From contig NZ_JACGWT010000004.1 in assembly GCF_014137855.1 (NCBI RefSeq), forward strand, positions 434,001 to 498,000: DNA of 64,000 nucleotides, written 5' to 3'. This DNA is from Microlunatus kandeliicorticis (GTDB lineage: Bacteria; Actinomycetota; Actinomycetes; Propionibacteriales; Propionibacteriaceae). Of the stretch, positions 46,890 to 64,000 are shown one piece after another; within the stretch, counting starts at the first letter, position 1, and the number at the start of each line of letters is the position of its first letter. Under the pieces are notes generated by a model. It saw nothing but the letters and a program-made list of their open reading frames with translations. It ran no database searches and was not told the DNA's origin. The position numbers and the translations under genes were made by a program.

Positions 46890-48338
46890 GTGACAGCGAA
46901 CGCCGGCCAGTCCGGTCTGGTCGCCGGGATCGACAGCTCGACCCAGTCGTGCAAGGTCGTGGTCTGCGATGCCGAGACCGGCGAGGTCGTCCGCACCGCC
47001 CGCACCGGGCACCCGGACGGCACGGCGGTGCCTGCCGACTCCTGGTGGCGGGCCTACCAGGAGGCGACCGCCGACGGCATCCTCGACGGCGTGGACACCC
47101 TCGCGGTAGGCGGCCAGCAGCACGGGATGGTGACCCTCGACGCCGACCAGCAGCTGGTGCGCGACGCGCTGCTCTGGAACGACAACCGTTCGGCGCCGGA
47201 TGCACTCGACCTGATCGACGAGCTCGGCGGCCCGCAGGCCTGGGCCGAGGCGGTCGGGTCGGTGCCGGTCGCCTCGATGACCGTGACCAAGCTCCGCTGG
47301 CTGGCCCGGAACGAGCCGGTGAACGCGGCCCGGACCACCACCGTGGTGCTGCCCCACGACTACCTGACCTGGGAGATCGGCGGGCGCCGGTTCGCGCCGG
47401 TGACCGACCGGGGGGACGCGTCCGGGACGCTCTACTTCGACGCGGCCGAGAACCGCTACCGGGACGACCTGGTCGAGCGCGCCCTCGGCCACGGGCTGGA
47501 TCTGCCGCGGGTCGCGGGGCCCGACGAGATCGTCGGTCACACCCCGGACGGCATCGGCATCGCCCCCGGCACCGGGGACAACATGGCGGCCGGTCTCGGC
47601 CTCGGGGTCCGTCCCGGCGAGGCGATCGTCTCGCTCGGCACCAGCGGCACCGCGTTCACCCGGGCCGAGGCGCAGACCCACGAGCCGACCGGGACGGTCG
47701 CTGGGTTCGCCGACGCCACCGGGGGGTTCCTGCCGTTGGTCTGCACCCTCAACGGGGCACGCAACCTGGTGGCTGCCGCGGAGCTGCTCGGGCTCGGACT
47801 CGAGGAGTTCGCCCGGCTCGCGCTCGAGGCACCGGCCGGCAGCGAGGGCCTGACCTTCCTTCCCTACCTCGAGGGCGAGCGGACACCACCGCTCCCCGAC
47901 GCCACCGGCGAGCTCGTCGGGATGACCCTGGCCAACCTCAAGCCGGCCAACGTGGCCCGCGCCACCATCGAGGGTGTGCTGTGGAGCCTCGCCTTCGGCG
48001 TGGGGGTGTTGGCCGAGCAGACCGACCGGATCAGCCGGATCACCCTCACCGGTGGCGCCAGCCAGTCCGAGGCCGTGCAGCGGATCGCCCCGGCGGTCTT
48101 CGGACTGCCGGTCGCCGTCACCGCGCCGTTCGAGGCGGTGGCGGTCGGCGCCGCCCGGCAGGCCGCCTGGGCGGGCACCGGAGAGCTGCCCGACTGGCCG
48201 GTGCCGCTGATCGGCGAGTTCGAGCCCACCGAGTCCGACCTGACCGCGCACCGCGAGCTGAGCGAGCGCTACCGCGCCGTGCTCGACGCGCACTACCGTC
48301 CCACCAGCGGCCCGCGTGGCCACGACTCCGAGAGGTGA
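46890..48338 (+). CDS. xylB: Xylulokinase (FGGY family)
   Basis: The enzyme phosphorylates D-xylulose to xylulose 5-phosphate for the pentose phosphate path. The 482-residue protein (GTG 46890, GAGGAGGA site) has the N-terminal AGIDSSTQSCK phosphate loop, the VGGQQHGMVTLD substrate motif, WNDNRS, an SLGTSGTAF phosphate-2 motif and the FGGY-type TLTGGASQSEAVQRI signature. Its 3' end overlaps a carbonic anhydrase gene. It diverges from the TPR gene. No xylose isomerase or transporter is nearby, so the exact substrate rests on family features. Confidence 0.92.
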   Translation: MTANAGQSGLVAGIDSSTQSCKVVVCDAETGEVVRTARTGHPDGTAVPADSWWRAYQEATADGILDGVDTLAVGGQQHGMVTLDADQQLVRDALLWNDNRSAPDALDLIDELGGPQAWAEAVGSVPVASMTVTKLRWLARNEPVNAARTTTVVLPHDYLTWEIGGRRFAPVTDRGDASGTLYFDAAENRYRDDLVERALGHGLDLPRVAGPDEIVGHTPDGIGIAPGTGDNMAAGLGLGVRPGEAIVSLGTSGTAFTRAEAQTHEPTGTVAGFADATGGFLPLVCTLNGARNLVAAAELLGLGLEEFARLALEAPAGSEGLTFLPYLEGERTPPLPDATGELVGMTLANLKPANVARATIEGVLWSLAFGVGVLAEQTDRISRITLTGGASQSEAVQRIAPAVFGLPVAVTAPFEAVAVGAARQAAWAGTGELPDWPVPLIGEFEPTESDLTAHRELSERYRAVLDAHYRPTSGPRGHDSER

Positions 48339-48340
48339 CC

Positions 48341-48877
48341 GTGTCCGGAACCGACGTCCCCGTTTCGCCGACCGCCGAGGGTTCGGCCATCGACCCGTTG
48401 GTGGCGGCCGCCGCCGGCTACCCGTCGCGCTACCCGGGCGGACTGGCCGCCCAGCCGGCCGGTCGGGTCGCCGTCCTGACCTGCATGGACTGCCGGATCC
48501 TTCCGAGCGAGGTCCTCGGGCTCGAGGCGGGTCAGGCCCACGTCCTGCGCAACGCCGGCGGGGTGGTGACCGACGACGCCCTGCGCTCGCTGGCCATGAG
48601 CCAGCGGCTGCTCGGCACCACGGCGGTGATGGTGGTCCAGCACACGCGGTGCGGGATGACCGGCCTGGACGACGAGGCGTTCCGCCGCGATCTGGAGGCC
48701 GACGCCGGCCGCCGGCCGGGCTGGCCGGTGGTGCCCTTCACCGACGACCCGCAGGCCAACGTCCGCGCGGCCCTGGCCGAGCTGCGCGACTGCGGCTACC
48801 TGACCCACCGCGACGACATCCGCGGCTTCGTCTTCGATGTCGACCGCGGTGACCTCACCGAGGTGGACGCCGGCTGA
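48341..48877 (+). CDS. Beta-class carbonic anhydrase
   Basis: The enzyme interconverts CO2 and bicarbonate. From GTG 48341 (AGAGG five bases before) the 178-residue protein has the Zn-binding and catalytic CMDCR motif with Cys48, Asp50 and Arg52, and HTRCG with His101 and Cys104. These are the ligand pair of beta-CA. A second GTG, 48335, would overlap the xylB stop (GTGA). Both make the gene coupled to xylB, an unusual pairing. The length is at the short end for the family. Confidence 0.93.
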   Translation: MSGTDVPVSPTAEGSAIDPLVAAAAGYPSRYPGGLAAQPAGRVAVLTCMDCRILPSEVLGLEAGQAHVLRNAGGVVTDDALRSLAMSQRLLGTTAVMVVQHTRCGMTGLDDEAFRRDLEADAGRRPGWPVVPFTDDPQANVRAALAELRDCGYLTHRDDIRGFVFDVDRGDLTEVDAG

Positions 48878-48897
48878 CCCCGACGCGCTCGGGCAGC

Positions 48898-50292
48898 TCA
48901 GGCGGCGGGTGACCGCACGGCGTCATGCGCGGCGAGGTCGTCGTCACCGGCGTGCCGTCGCTGCATCGCGGCGCTGTTGAAGACGAGGTTGAGCACGATC
49001 GCCGTGAGTGCGCCGGCCGAGATCCCCGAGTCGAAGATGATCTGGAACGCGACCGGGAACTTCGCATAGATCCCGTCGGAGACCGTGGGCAGCAGGCCGA
49101 CGGCGACGCTGATCGCGACGACGAGGACGTTCGCGTTGGTGAACCGGACCCGGGTCAGCGTCCGGACGCCACTGGCCGCCACCATCCCGAACAGGGCCAG
49201 GCCGGCCCCGCCCAGCACGGGCTGCGGGACGCCCTCGACGACCGCACCGAGTTTCGGGACCAGTCCCAGCACGACGAGCACCCCGCCGGCGAAGGTGGCC
49301 ACGTACCGCGAGCGCACACCGCTCAGCGACACCAGCCCGACGTTCTGCGCGAACGCGGTGTACGGGAACGTGTTGAAGACCCCGCCGAGCAGGGTCGAGA
49401 GGCCGTCGGCGCGCAGCCCGTCGGCGAGCTGACGAGCTCGGACGGGTCGGTCGACGATCTCGCCGACCGCGAGCATGTCGCCGGTCGTCTCGGTCATGAT
49501 GACCAGCGCCACCACGAGCATCGAGAGGATCGCGCTGACCTGGAAGGTCGGCCAACCGAAGTGGAACGGCGTGCTGACGCCGAACCAGGCCTCCTGGCGG
49601 ACGCCGCTGAAGTCCGCCAGGCCGAACGGCACCGCCACCACCGTGCCCACGACCAGCCCGAGCAGGATCGAGACCCGGGCGACGGCCGGCGGCGCGAACC
49701 GCTCCACCAGCAGGATGAAGACCAGCGTGCCGGCCGCGAAGGCGAGGTTGATCGGGCGTCCGAAGGTGGGCGATCCCGACCCGCCGCCGACCCAGCCCGC
49801 CGCGACCGGCATCAGCGAGAGGCCGATGACGAGGATGACCGTGCCCGTGACCACCGGCGGGAAGAAGCGCAACAGCTTCGAGAAGACCGGGGCCAGCACG
49901 ATCATGAAGAGCCCCGAGGCGATCACGGCGCCGTAGATCGCGGTGACGCCGAACTCCGAACCGATGGCGATCATCGGGGTGACCGCGGCGAAGGTGCAAC
50001 CCTGCATGAGTGGCAGCCGGACACCGAACCGCCAGAATCCGATCGACTGGATCAGGGTGGCGATGCCGGCGACGAAGAGATCGGCCGAGATCAGATAGGC
50101 CAGGTCACCGGGTGCCAGGCGACCGGCTTGGACCAGCGCGCCGCCCACGACCAATGGCACGGCCACGGCGCCGGCGTACATCGCCAGCACGTGCTGCAGA
50201 CCCAGGGCCGCCAGCCGCGCCAACGGCGGAACGCGGTCAACCGGGTGCCGGCTGTCGATCTGGCCGGCCCTCTCCTCCAGCTGCTGCGTCAC
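48898..50292 (-). CDS. NCS2 family uracil/xanthine permease
   Basis: This 464-residue, ~14-span nucleobase:proton symporter starts at GTG 50292, with GGAGG seven bases upstream. Early residues give HPVDRVPPLARLAALGLQHVLAMYAGAVAVPLVV, the usual NCS2 start. QGCTFAAVTPMIAIG and the NCS2 signature TETTGDMLAVGEI with the substrate-site Glu, NTFPYTAFAQNVGLV, and GLVPKLGAVVEGVPQPVLGG follow. It probably imports xanthine or uric acid. Just upstream is a CGCCAC/GTGGCG hairpin (50317-50331) that could be an operator or a leader structure. The rrn terminator lies behind it. Confidence 0.92.
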   Translation of the reverse strand: MTQQLEERAGQIDSRHPVDRVPPLARLAALGLQHVLAMYAGAVAVPLVVGGALVQAGRLAPGDLAYLISADLFVAGIATLIQSIGFWRFGVRLPLMQGCTFAAVTPMIAIGSEFGVTAIYGAVIASGLFMIVLAPVFSKLLRFFPPVVTGTVILVIGLSLMPVAAGWVGGGSGSPTFGRPINLAFAAGTLVFILLVERFAPPAVARVSILLGLVVGTVVAVPFGLADFSGVRQEAWFGVSTPFHFGWPTFQVSAILSMLVVALVIMTETTGDMLAVGEIVDRPVRARQLADGLRADGLSTLLGGVFNTFPYTAFAQNVGLVSLSGVRSRYVATFAGGVLVVLGLVPKLGAVVEGVPQPVLGGAGLALFGMVAASGVRTLTRVRFTNANVLVVAISVAVGLLPTVSDGIYAKFPVAFQIIFDSGISAGALTAIVLNLVFNSAAMQRRHAGDDDLAAHDAVRSPAA

Positions 50293-50450
50293 GAGAAACC
50301 TCCGCTCACCGCGCCACGCCACGATGTGGCGTCCTCGCAGGTGAATGTAGGAAAGCGCTGTTTCACGCGGCACCGCCGAGCGTTTCCGGCCGGTAACAGC
50401 ACAGCTGGCCGAGTCGTTGTCACCAACACGAGGAAAAGGCTCGTGAACGC

Positions 50451-50493
50451 AAAAACACCTCGAGGTCGGTCACGAATGACCGACCTCGAGGTG
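50451..50493 (-). terminator. Rho-independent terminator of the rrn operon
   Basis: A perfect 17-bp stem (50456-50472 with 50477-50493), carrying a four-base UUCG loop on the RNA strand, is followed by five T on the minus strand at 50451-50455. It stands just after 5S rRNA. It is the strongest intrinsic terminator in the window. Confidence 0.92.
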
Positions 50494-50497
50494 TGTT

Positions 50498-50615
50498 GTC
50501 CGGCGACGACCTAGTCTCCCACACGGCTCCCCGTGCAGTACCATCGGCGCAGAAGGGCTTAACTTCCGGGTTCGGAATGGGACCGGGTGTTTCACCTTCG
50601 CCATGATCACCGAAA
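50498..50615 (-). rRNA. rrf: 5S ribosomal RNA
   Basis: The minus strand reads TTCGGTGATCATGGCG at the 5' end and carries the conserved CCCGGTCCCATTCCGAACCC and GATGGTACTGCACGGGG segments, ending in GTCGCCGGACAAC. The first and last eight bases pair as the terminal helix. The length is ~118 bases; boundaries are accurate to a few bases. It is the last gene of the rrn operon. Confidence 0.95.
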
Positions 50616-50697
50616 CTCTATGGAGATGTGGCGGATCTCGAGCCACTCATCCCCTTGCGGAGTGAGTGGCGAATTCCCGACCGTATCTCGGGAACTG

Positions 50698-50722
50698 CAC
50701 AGTGGACGCGTAGCATCTTTGT
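50698..50722 (-). other. 23S precursor processing stem, 3' arm
   Basis: CACAGTGGACGCGTAGCATC and the bases that follow pair with 53841-53864 at the other end of the 23S gene, with one bulge. Such stems bring the ends of pre-23S together for RNase III cutting. Confidence 0.85.
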
Positions 50723-50723
50723 G

Positions 50724-53838
<3,115 letters not shown>

Positions 53839-53840
53839 CT

Positions 53841-53864
53841 ACAAAGATGCTCGCGTCCACTGTG
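53841..53864 (-). other. 23S precursor processing stem, 5' arm
   Basis: ACAAAGATGCTCGCGTCCAC and the following bases on the plus strand match the complement of 50698-50722 over some 23 positions. On the RNA this arm precedes 23S. Confidence 0.85.
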
Positions 53865-55695
<1,831 letters not shown>

Positions 55696-55963
55696 ATTTA
55701 TCGGTGCACGACGGCAAGCGCCGTGGTAACCGTCAACATCTGTTCGATCGCTGAGCTGATCCCCACGCGAGGTGAGGATCGGATCAATCAATCAAAGGAA
55801 CCGAGCTCGTCTTGTCACTGCTGCTCCGAGGAGCAACCGCAACGCCACGAGCACGGGGTTTGTTGTGCTTGGCATTGACTTTTAGCACGCTGTTGAGTTC
55901 TCAAGCTTCGGGCGCGCACCGCGCGGTTTCGGAGATCCGATCCCGCTTGGGGCAACTCGACCA
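55696..55963 (-). promoter_or_regulatory. rrn leader with boxA antitermination element
   Basis: The leader between the proximal promoter and 16S holds, at 55884-55905, TTGAGAACTCAACAGCGTGC on the minus strand. This is the boxA-type element found in actinobacterial rrn leaders, where NusA/NusB/NusG bind to prevent early termination. No gene is seen in this stretch. Confidence 0.75.
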
Positions 55964-55992
55964 AACTTACTGGGCTTCGGGCTCCGAGTCAA
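55964..55992 (-). promoter_or_regulatory. Proximal rrn promoter
   Basis: On the minus strand TTGACT (55987-55992) and TAAGTT (55964-55969) are separated by exactly 17 bases, a good sigma-A type promoter. The -35 box is preceded by CGATT, as in the distal promoter. It points at boxA and 16S. Confidence 0.75.
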
Positions 55993-56155
55993 ATCGGGGC
56001 TTTCTACCCTCCACCGGGCGGCGCTGAAGGACCGGATCCGGCTGGTCACAGTTGGTGAACACAGCACATCCGGGCAATCTTTGCCATTGGGTGGGCCACA
56101 CTGGACGGCCGCTCCGGGCTTCCCCGTCGCGTCCCGCTCTCCGGCGGCTTGAAGA

Positions 56156-56184
56156 ACATTACGCGCACGCTACGGGCCGGTCAA
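56156..56184 (-). promoter_or_regulatory. Distal rrn promoter
   Basis: On the minus strand TTGACC (56179-56184) and TAATGT (56156-56161) are separated by 17 bases. The -35 box shares the flanking CCCCGATTTGAC with the proximal promoter, 192 bases downstream. Two tandem promoters are usual for rRNA operons. It begins about 100 bases after the tyrS stop. Confidence 0.75.
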
Positions 56185-56287
56185 ATCGGGGGGACGTGGC
56201 CCTGATCACGAGCCGACACACCGTGTCCGACTGGCCCCACGGGCGTCCCGGACGGTAGTGGGGACCGGGCGAGGCCGAACTCCGGCG

Positions 56288-57559
56288 TCAGCGCTCGAGG
56301 GTCACCGCTCCGACCGTCCGCTTGCCGCGGCGGAGCACCACCAGACCGCCGGGCAGCACCTGGTCGTCACCCAACCGGGCGTCCACGTCGTCCACCTTCC
56401 GGTTGTTCACGTAGGCGCCGCCCTCGGCGATGGCCCGTCGCGCGGCCGACCGGCTGGCCACCACCCCCGAGGCCTCCAGCAGCTCGACGACCGTCGGCGG
56501 TCCGGCCGGGTCGACGGGCGCGGCGTTCAGCTCCTGACCCAGGGCGCGCAGGGTGTCCGGCGGCAGCTCGTCCAGCTCCCCCCGTCCGAACAGGGCGGCG
56601 GCGGCCGCGTTGGCCGCCGCGGTGTCGGCGGCGGAGTGCACCAGGGTGGTCACGTCGTCGGCCAGGGCGTGCTGGGCGGCGCGCCGGTGGGGCTGCTCGG
56701 CGGTCTCCCGTTCGAGCGCCTCGATCTCCTCGCGGCTGCGCTCGCTGAAGACCTTCAGGTACTCGATCACCTTGGCGTCCTCGGCGTTGAGGAAGTACTG
56801 GTGGAAGGCGAAGGGGCTCGTCATCCCGGCGTCCAGCCAGACCGACCCGCCCTCCGTCTTGCCGAACTTGGTGCCGTCGGCCTTGGTCAGCAGCGGGGTG
56901 GCGAGCGCGTGCACCCGCGCCCCCTCGGCCCGGCGGATCAGCTCGACCCCGGCGGTGATGTTGCCCCACTGGTCGCTGCCGCCGGTCTGGAGCACGGCCC
57001 CGCGGGTGCGGAACAGCTCCAGGTAGTCCAGCGACTGGAGGAGCACGTAGGAGAACTCGGTGTAGGAGATCCCTTCCTCGAGCCGGCTCCGGACCACCTC
57101 CCGGGCCAGCATCCGGTTCACCGGGAAGTGCTTGCCGACGTCCCGCAGGAAGTCGATCGCCGACAGCGGCCCGGTCCAGTCGAGGTTGTTCACCACGTCG
57201 GCGGCCGCCGGCCCCTCGAAGTCGACGAACCGCTCGACCTGGGCCCGGATCCGCTCGACCCAGCCGGCCACCGTCTCCTTCGAGTTGAGCGTCCGCTCCC
57301 CGACCTGCTTGGGGTCACCGATCAGTCCGGTGGACCCGCCGACGAGGATCAACGGCCGGTGCCCGGCCCGTTGCAGCGCGCGAGCCACCATCAGCTGCAC
57401 CAGGTTGCCGAAGTGCAACGACGGCGCGGTGGGGTCGAAGCCCACGTAGAAGGTGATCGGGCCGGCGTCCAGCGCGGCGGCCAGCTCCTCCCGATCGGTC
57501 GACTCGGCCACCAGGCCGCGCCAGGTCAGTTCCTCCAGGACGTCCGTACGCTCCGACAC
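56288..57559 (-). CDS. tyrS: Tyrosyl-tRNA synthetase
   Basis: The 423-residue class I synthetase attaches tyrosine to tRNA-Tyr. The Rossmann core has YVGFDPTAPSLHFGNL with the HIGH-like HFGN, then the SDQWGNITAG tyrosine-site segment, and the KFGKT KMSKS-like loop. The C-terminal S4 domain (ASRSAARRAIAEGGAYVNNRKV) binds tRNA. The start is GTG 57559, nine bases after argH. An rRNA operon begins downstream, as in several actinobacteria. Confidence 0.98.
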   Translation of the reverse strand: MSERTDVLEELTWRGLVAESTDREELAAALDAGPITFYVGFDPTAPSLHFGNLVQLMVARALQRAGHRPLILVGGSTGLIGDPKQVGERTLNSKETVAGWVERIRAQVERFVDFEGPAAADVVNNLDWTGPLSAIDFLRDVGKHFPVNRMLAREVVRSRLEEGISYTEFSYVLLQSLDYLELFRTRGAVLQTGGSDQWGNITAGVELIRRAEGARVHALATPLLTKADGTKFGKTEGGSVWLDAGMTSPFAFHQYFLNAEDAKVIEYLKVFSERSREEIEALERETAEQPHRRAAQHALADDVTTLVHSAADTAAANAAAAALFGRGELDELPPDTLRALGQELNAAPVDPAGPPTVVELLEASGVVASRSAARRAIAEGGAYVNNRKVDDVDARLGDDQVLPGGLVVLRRGKRTVGAVTLER

Positions 57560-57568
57560 GCGGCAACC

Positions 57569-61749
<4,181 letters not shown>

Positions 61750-61753
<4 letters not shown>

Positions 61754-62760
61754 GACGGGGACTCATCCTCCTCGAGGTCGAAGGCGCCGTTGGCGTACTC
61801 GTGCGGCGGGATGCCCTCGTCGGCGCGGAACACCCGGCTGCCCAGACGGATCAGGCCATCCTGGGTGACCATGGTGCCGAGCCCGGCGTTGGTGAAGATC
61901 TCCAGCAGCAGCGCGTGCGGGACCCGGCCGTCCGTGACGGTGGCCCGGGTCAGCCCGCCCTCGACCGCGCGCAGACAGGCCTCCATCTTGGGGGCCATCC
62001 CCGACGAGAGGGTCGGCATCAGCTCCCGCAGCTGGCTGGCCGACAGCTCCTTGATCACGTCCTCGCTGTGCGGCCAGTCGGCGTAGAGCCCCTCGACGTC
62101 GGTCAGCACCACCAGCCGCTCGGCCTTCAGCGCGACGGCCAGCGCGGCGGCCGCGCTGTCGGCGTTGACGTTGTGGACCACGCCGTTGACATCGGGGGCG
62201 ATCCCGGCGACCACCGGCACCCGCCCGGCGTTGATCAGACCCTCGATGGCCTCGGTGCGGACGTGGGTGACGTCACCGACCAGACCGAGGTCGACCGGCT
62301 CGCCGTCGACCAACGCGGTCCGGCGCTCGGCGGTGAAGAGCCCGCCGTCCTCGCCGGAAAGACCGACGGCGAGCGTGCTGTGGGCGTTGATCAGGTTGAC
62401 CAGCTCGCGGCCGACCTGACCGACCAGCACCATCCGGACCACGTCCATGGCCTCGGGGGTGGTCACCCGCAGCCCGCCCCGGAACTCCGAGGGGATGTCC
62501 AGCCGCTTCAGCATGGTGGAGATCTGCGGGCCCCCACCGTGGACGACCACCGGGTGCAGCCCGCAGCGCTTCATGAACACGATGTCCTGGGCGAACGCGC
62601 GCTTGAGCTGGTCGTCGACCATCGCGTTGCCGCCGTACTTGATCACGACGGTCTTGTCGGCGTACGTCTCCAGCCAGGGCAGCGCCTCGGTCAGGATCGA
62701 GGCCTTCTCGACCAGCGACAGCCGGCTGGTCGAGCTGCCCTCCTTGGGTCTGATGATCAC
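61750..62760 (-). CDS. argB: Acetylglutamate kinase with C-terminal extension
   Basis: ArgB phosphorylates N-acetylglutamate and is usually the arginine-feedback step. The 336-residue protein starts at GTG 62760. It has [24 protein letters not shown], the [12 protein letters not shown] substrate loop and [13 protein letters not shown]. After the usual family end (GLGTMV) about 35 further residues follow ([14 protein letters not shown] then an acidic FDLEEDES end), which most ArgB lack. It overlaps argJ and argD by four bases. Confidence 0.96.
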
Positions 62761-63908
62761 GTCGAGTACTCCGCGTTCTCCCGGACGTAGTCGTAGGTCA
62801 GGTCGGTGGTCCAGACGGTGGCGCTCGCCCCGCCGGCGTGCAGGTCGACGTCGACCCGGACGTGCGCGGGGGTGAGGTCGACCAGGTCGCGGGACTCGCC
62901 GATGCTGCCGGCCCGGCACAGCTGCACGCCGTTGAAGGCGACGTCCAGCTGGTCGGCTTCGAAGACCGCGTCGGTGGTGCCGATCGCGGCCAGGACCCTG
63001 CCCCAGTTGGGATCACGGCCGAACACGGCGCACTTGAACAGGTTGTTGCGGGCGATGCTGCGACCGACGGTGACCGCGTCCTGCTCGCTGGCCGCCCCGG
63101 CCACCACGATCTCGATCTGGTGCGCGGCACCCTCGGCGTCGGCGAGCAGCTGGCCGGCCAGGTCGGCGCACACCGCGGTCAGCGCGGCCCGGAAGCCGGC
63201 CGGCTCGGGCGCGGTGCCGCTGGCCCCGCTGCTGAGCAGCAGGACCGTGTCATTGGTCGACATGCACCCGTCGGAGTCCACCCGCTCGAAGGTGGTCGCG
63301 CAGGCCGCCGCGAGGTGATCATGGAGGGCCGGGGCGTCGAGCACCGCGTCGGTGGTGATCACCACCAGCATGGTGGCCAGCCCGGGCGCGAGCATGGCCG
63401 CGCCCTTGGCCATGCCGCCGACCGTCCAGCCGTCGCCGTGCCGGACCGCCTGCTTCGACACGGTGTCGGTGGTCATGATCGCCTCGGCCGCGGCGGCACC
63501 GCCGTCGGCTCCGGCGCCCGCGACCAGCGCGGGCAGCGCGTCGGTGATCTTGTCCACCGGCAGCGGGACGCCGATCAGCCCGGTCGAGCAGACGGCGACG
63601 TCGATCGCCCCGATGCCGAGCGCCTCGGCGACCGCCTCGGCGGTCCGGTGGGTGACGGCGAACCCGTCCGGGCCGGTGCAGGCGTTCGCGCCACCCGAGT
63701 TGAGCACCACCGCCCGGAGCCGGCCGTCGGTCAGCACCTGGCGGCTCCACTGCACCGGGGCGGCCTGCACCCGGTTGGAGGTGAAGACGCCGGCCGCGTC
63801 GAAGCGCGGCCCGTGGTTGCGGACCAGTGCGAGGTCGGGCTTCCCGGACGGCTTGAGCCCGGCGGTGGTGCCGCCCGCGCTGAAGCCGGCCGCGGCGGTG
63901 ACGCTCAT
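62757..63908 (-). CDS. argJ: Bifunctional glutamate N-acetyltransferase/N-acetylornithine transacetylase
   Basis: ArgJ recycles the acetyl group from N-acetylornithine to glutamate. The 383-residue precursor is self-cleaved before the nucleophile Thr in [14 protein letters not shown], seen near residue 177. The [10 protein letters not shown] and [14 protein letters not shown] segments also fit, and the C-terminus [12 protein letters not shown] is typical. It starts at ATG 63908, overlapping the partial upstream gene by four bases. The operon arrangement argC-argJ-argB is expected, but only the gene end upstream is visible. Confidence 0.97.
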   Translation of the reverse strand: MSVTAAAGFSAGGTTAGLKPSGKPDLALVRNHGPRFDAAGVFTSNRVQAAPVQWSRQVLTDGRLRAVVLNSGGANACTGPDGFAVTHRTAEAVAEALGIGAIDVAVCSTGLIGVPLPVDKITDALPALVAGAGADGGAAAAEAIMTTDTVSKQAVRHGDGWTVGGMAKGAAMLAPGLATMLVVITTDAVLDAPALHDHLAAACATTFERVDSDGCMSTNDTVLLLSSGASGTAPEPAGFRAALTAVCADLAGQLLADAEGAAHQIEIVVAGAASEQDAVTVGRSIARNNLFKCAVFGRDPNWGRVLAAIGTTDAVFEADQLDVAFNGVQLCRAGSIGESRDLVDLTPAHVRVDVDLHAGGASATVWTTDLTYDYVRENAEYST

Positions 63909-64000
63909 GCGGCGCCCTCCCTGACGGTGTGACCGGCCGACGTCCAGACCCGGACGGTCTCGGCGGTCTGGTCGGTCGGGACGAGGATCCAGTCGGTGTT
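63905..64000 (-). CDS. C-terminal end of a gene upstream of argJ (unidentified)
   Basis: Thirty-one codons of a C-terminus end at a TGA that overlaps the argJ ATG (ATGA). They read DWILVPTDQTAETVRVWTSA then GHTVREGAA. This does not look like the end of ArgC, which usually precedes argJ. It might be an ACT-type or other small regulatory protein, but too little is visible to say. The rest is beyond the window edge. Confidence 0.55.
   Translation of the reverse strand, partial: NTDWILVPTDQTAETVRVWTSAGHTVREGAA

Noticed and set aside
50355-50375. parS-like half-site (TGTTTCACG) upstream of the NCS2 permease
   Set aside because: Only half of the TGTTTCACGTGAAACA palindrome is present; the second half does not match, and oriC markers are not in the window.

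Overview
The window is a stretch of a high-GC chromosome from an actinobacterium (Actinomycetota). Gene content and order show this. The blocks argJ-argB-argD-argF-argR-argH-tyrS, TPR-HAD-tlyA-nadK-recN-steA-steB-pyrG-Nudix-xerD-parA-scpA-scpB-rluB and pafA...pafB-pafC-tatA-tatC-(lipid kinase)-helY match, from memory, the arrangements in Mycobacterium and Streptomyces. The rRNA spacer has no tRNA, and GTG starts and ATGA/GTGA overlaps are common. I cannot assign a genus.

Layout, left to right. 1-4.4 kb: the 3' part of a glycyl-tRNA synthetase beta-subunit gene, an inverted-repeat cluster, a small secreted protein, a frameshifted TasA/camelysin-like secreted protein and hisF. 4.4-20.5 kb: the paf/tat/helY neighbourhood (helY, polyphosphate glucokinase, lipid kinase, tatC, tatA, pafC, pafB, pafA). 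A plus-strand insert (methyltransferase, gluQ, DUF3866, sulfotransferase) and a tandem-FKBP lipoprotein lie between pafB and pafA. 20.5-26 kb: rluB, scpB, scpA, a ribbon-helix-helix protein, parA and xerD. 26-28.6 kb: small accessory genes, including a Tat-exported esterase. 28.7-41.5 kb: a Nudix hydrolase and pyrG; then GT4, a MurJ-like flippase, a MraY-like transferase, steB and steA; then recN, nadK, tlyA, a short protein and a Lys/Ala-tailed coiled-coil protein. 41.6-50.3 kb: amylosucrase, HAD phosphatase, a TPR protein with long disordered arms, xylulokinase with carbonic anhydrase, and an NCS2 permease. 50.4-56.2 kb: a complete rrn operon (16S-23S-5S, minus strand) with two promoters, boxA elements, a 23S processing stem and a strong terminator. 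56.3-64 kb: tyrS and the arginine operon.

How the genes work together. PafB and PafC are predicted DNA-damage regulators. PafA is the Pup ligase, but pup, dop, mpa and prcBA are not in the window. ParA, the ribbon-helix-helix protein and ScpA/ScpB form one overlapping operon likely to act in chromosome organisation. SteA, SteB, the MraY-like enzyme, the MurJ-like flippase and GT4 form a compact set that could make, extend and flip a lipid-linked sugar at the septum. The arg genes form an unbroken chain of 4-nt overlaps.

Most of the window is conserved core genome. I see no CRISPR array, prophage, insertion sequence or classical defence island. The most unusual signals are the envelope module, the ParA/RHH/Scp operon, and a set of core proteins carrying low-complexity extensions (TatA Gln-rich, ParA His/Asp-rich, the TPR protein Arg/Gly-rich and Asp/Glu-rich, and a Lys/Ala/Pro tail). 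All functions are inferred from sequence reading alone; no database search was run.
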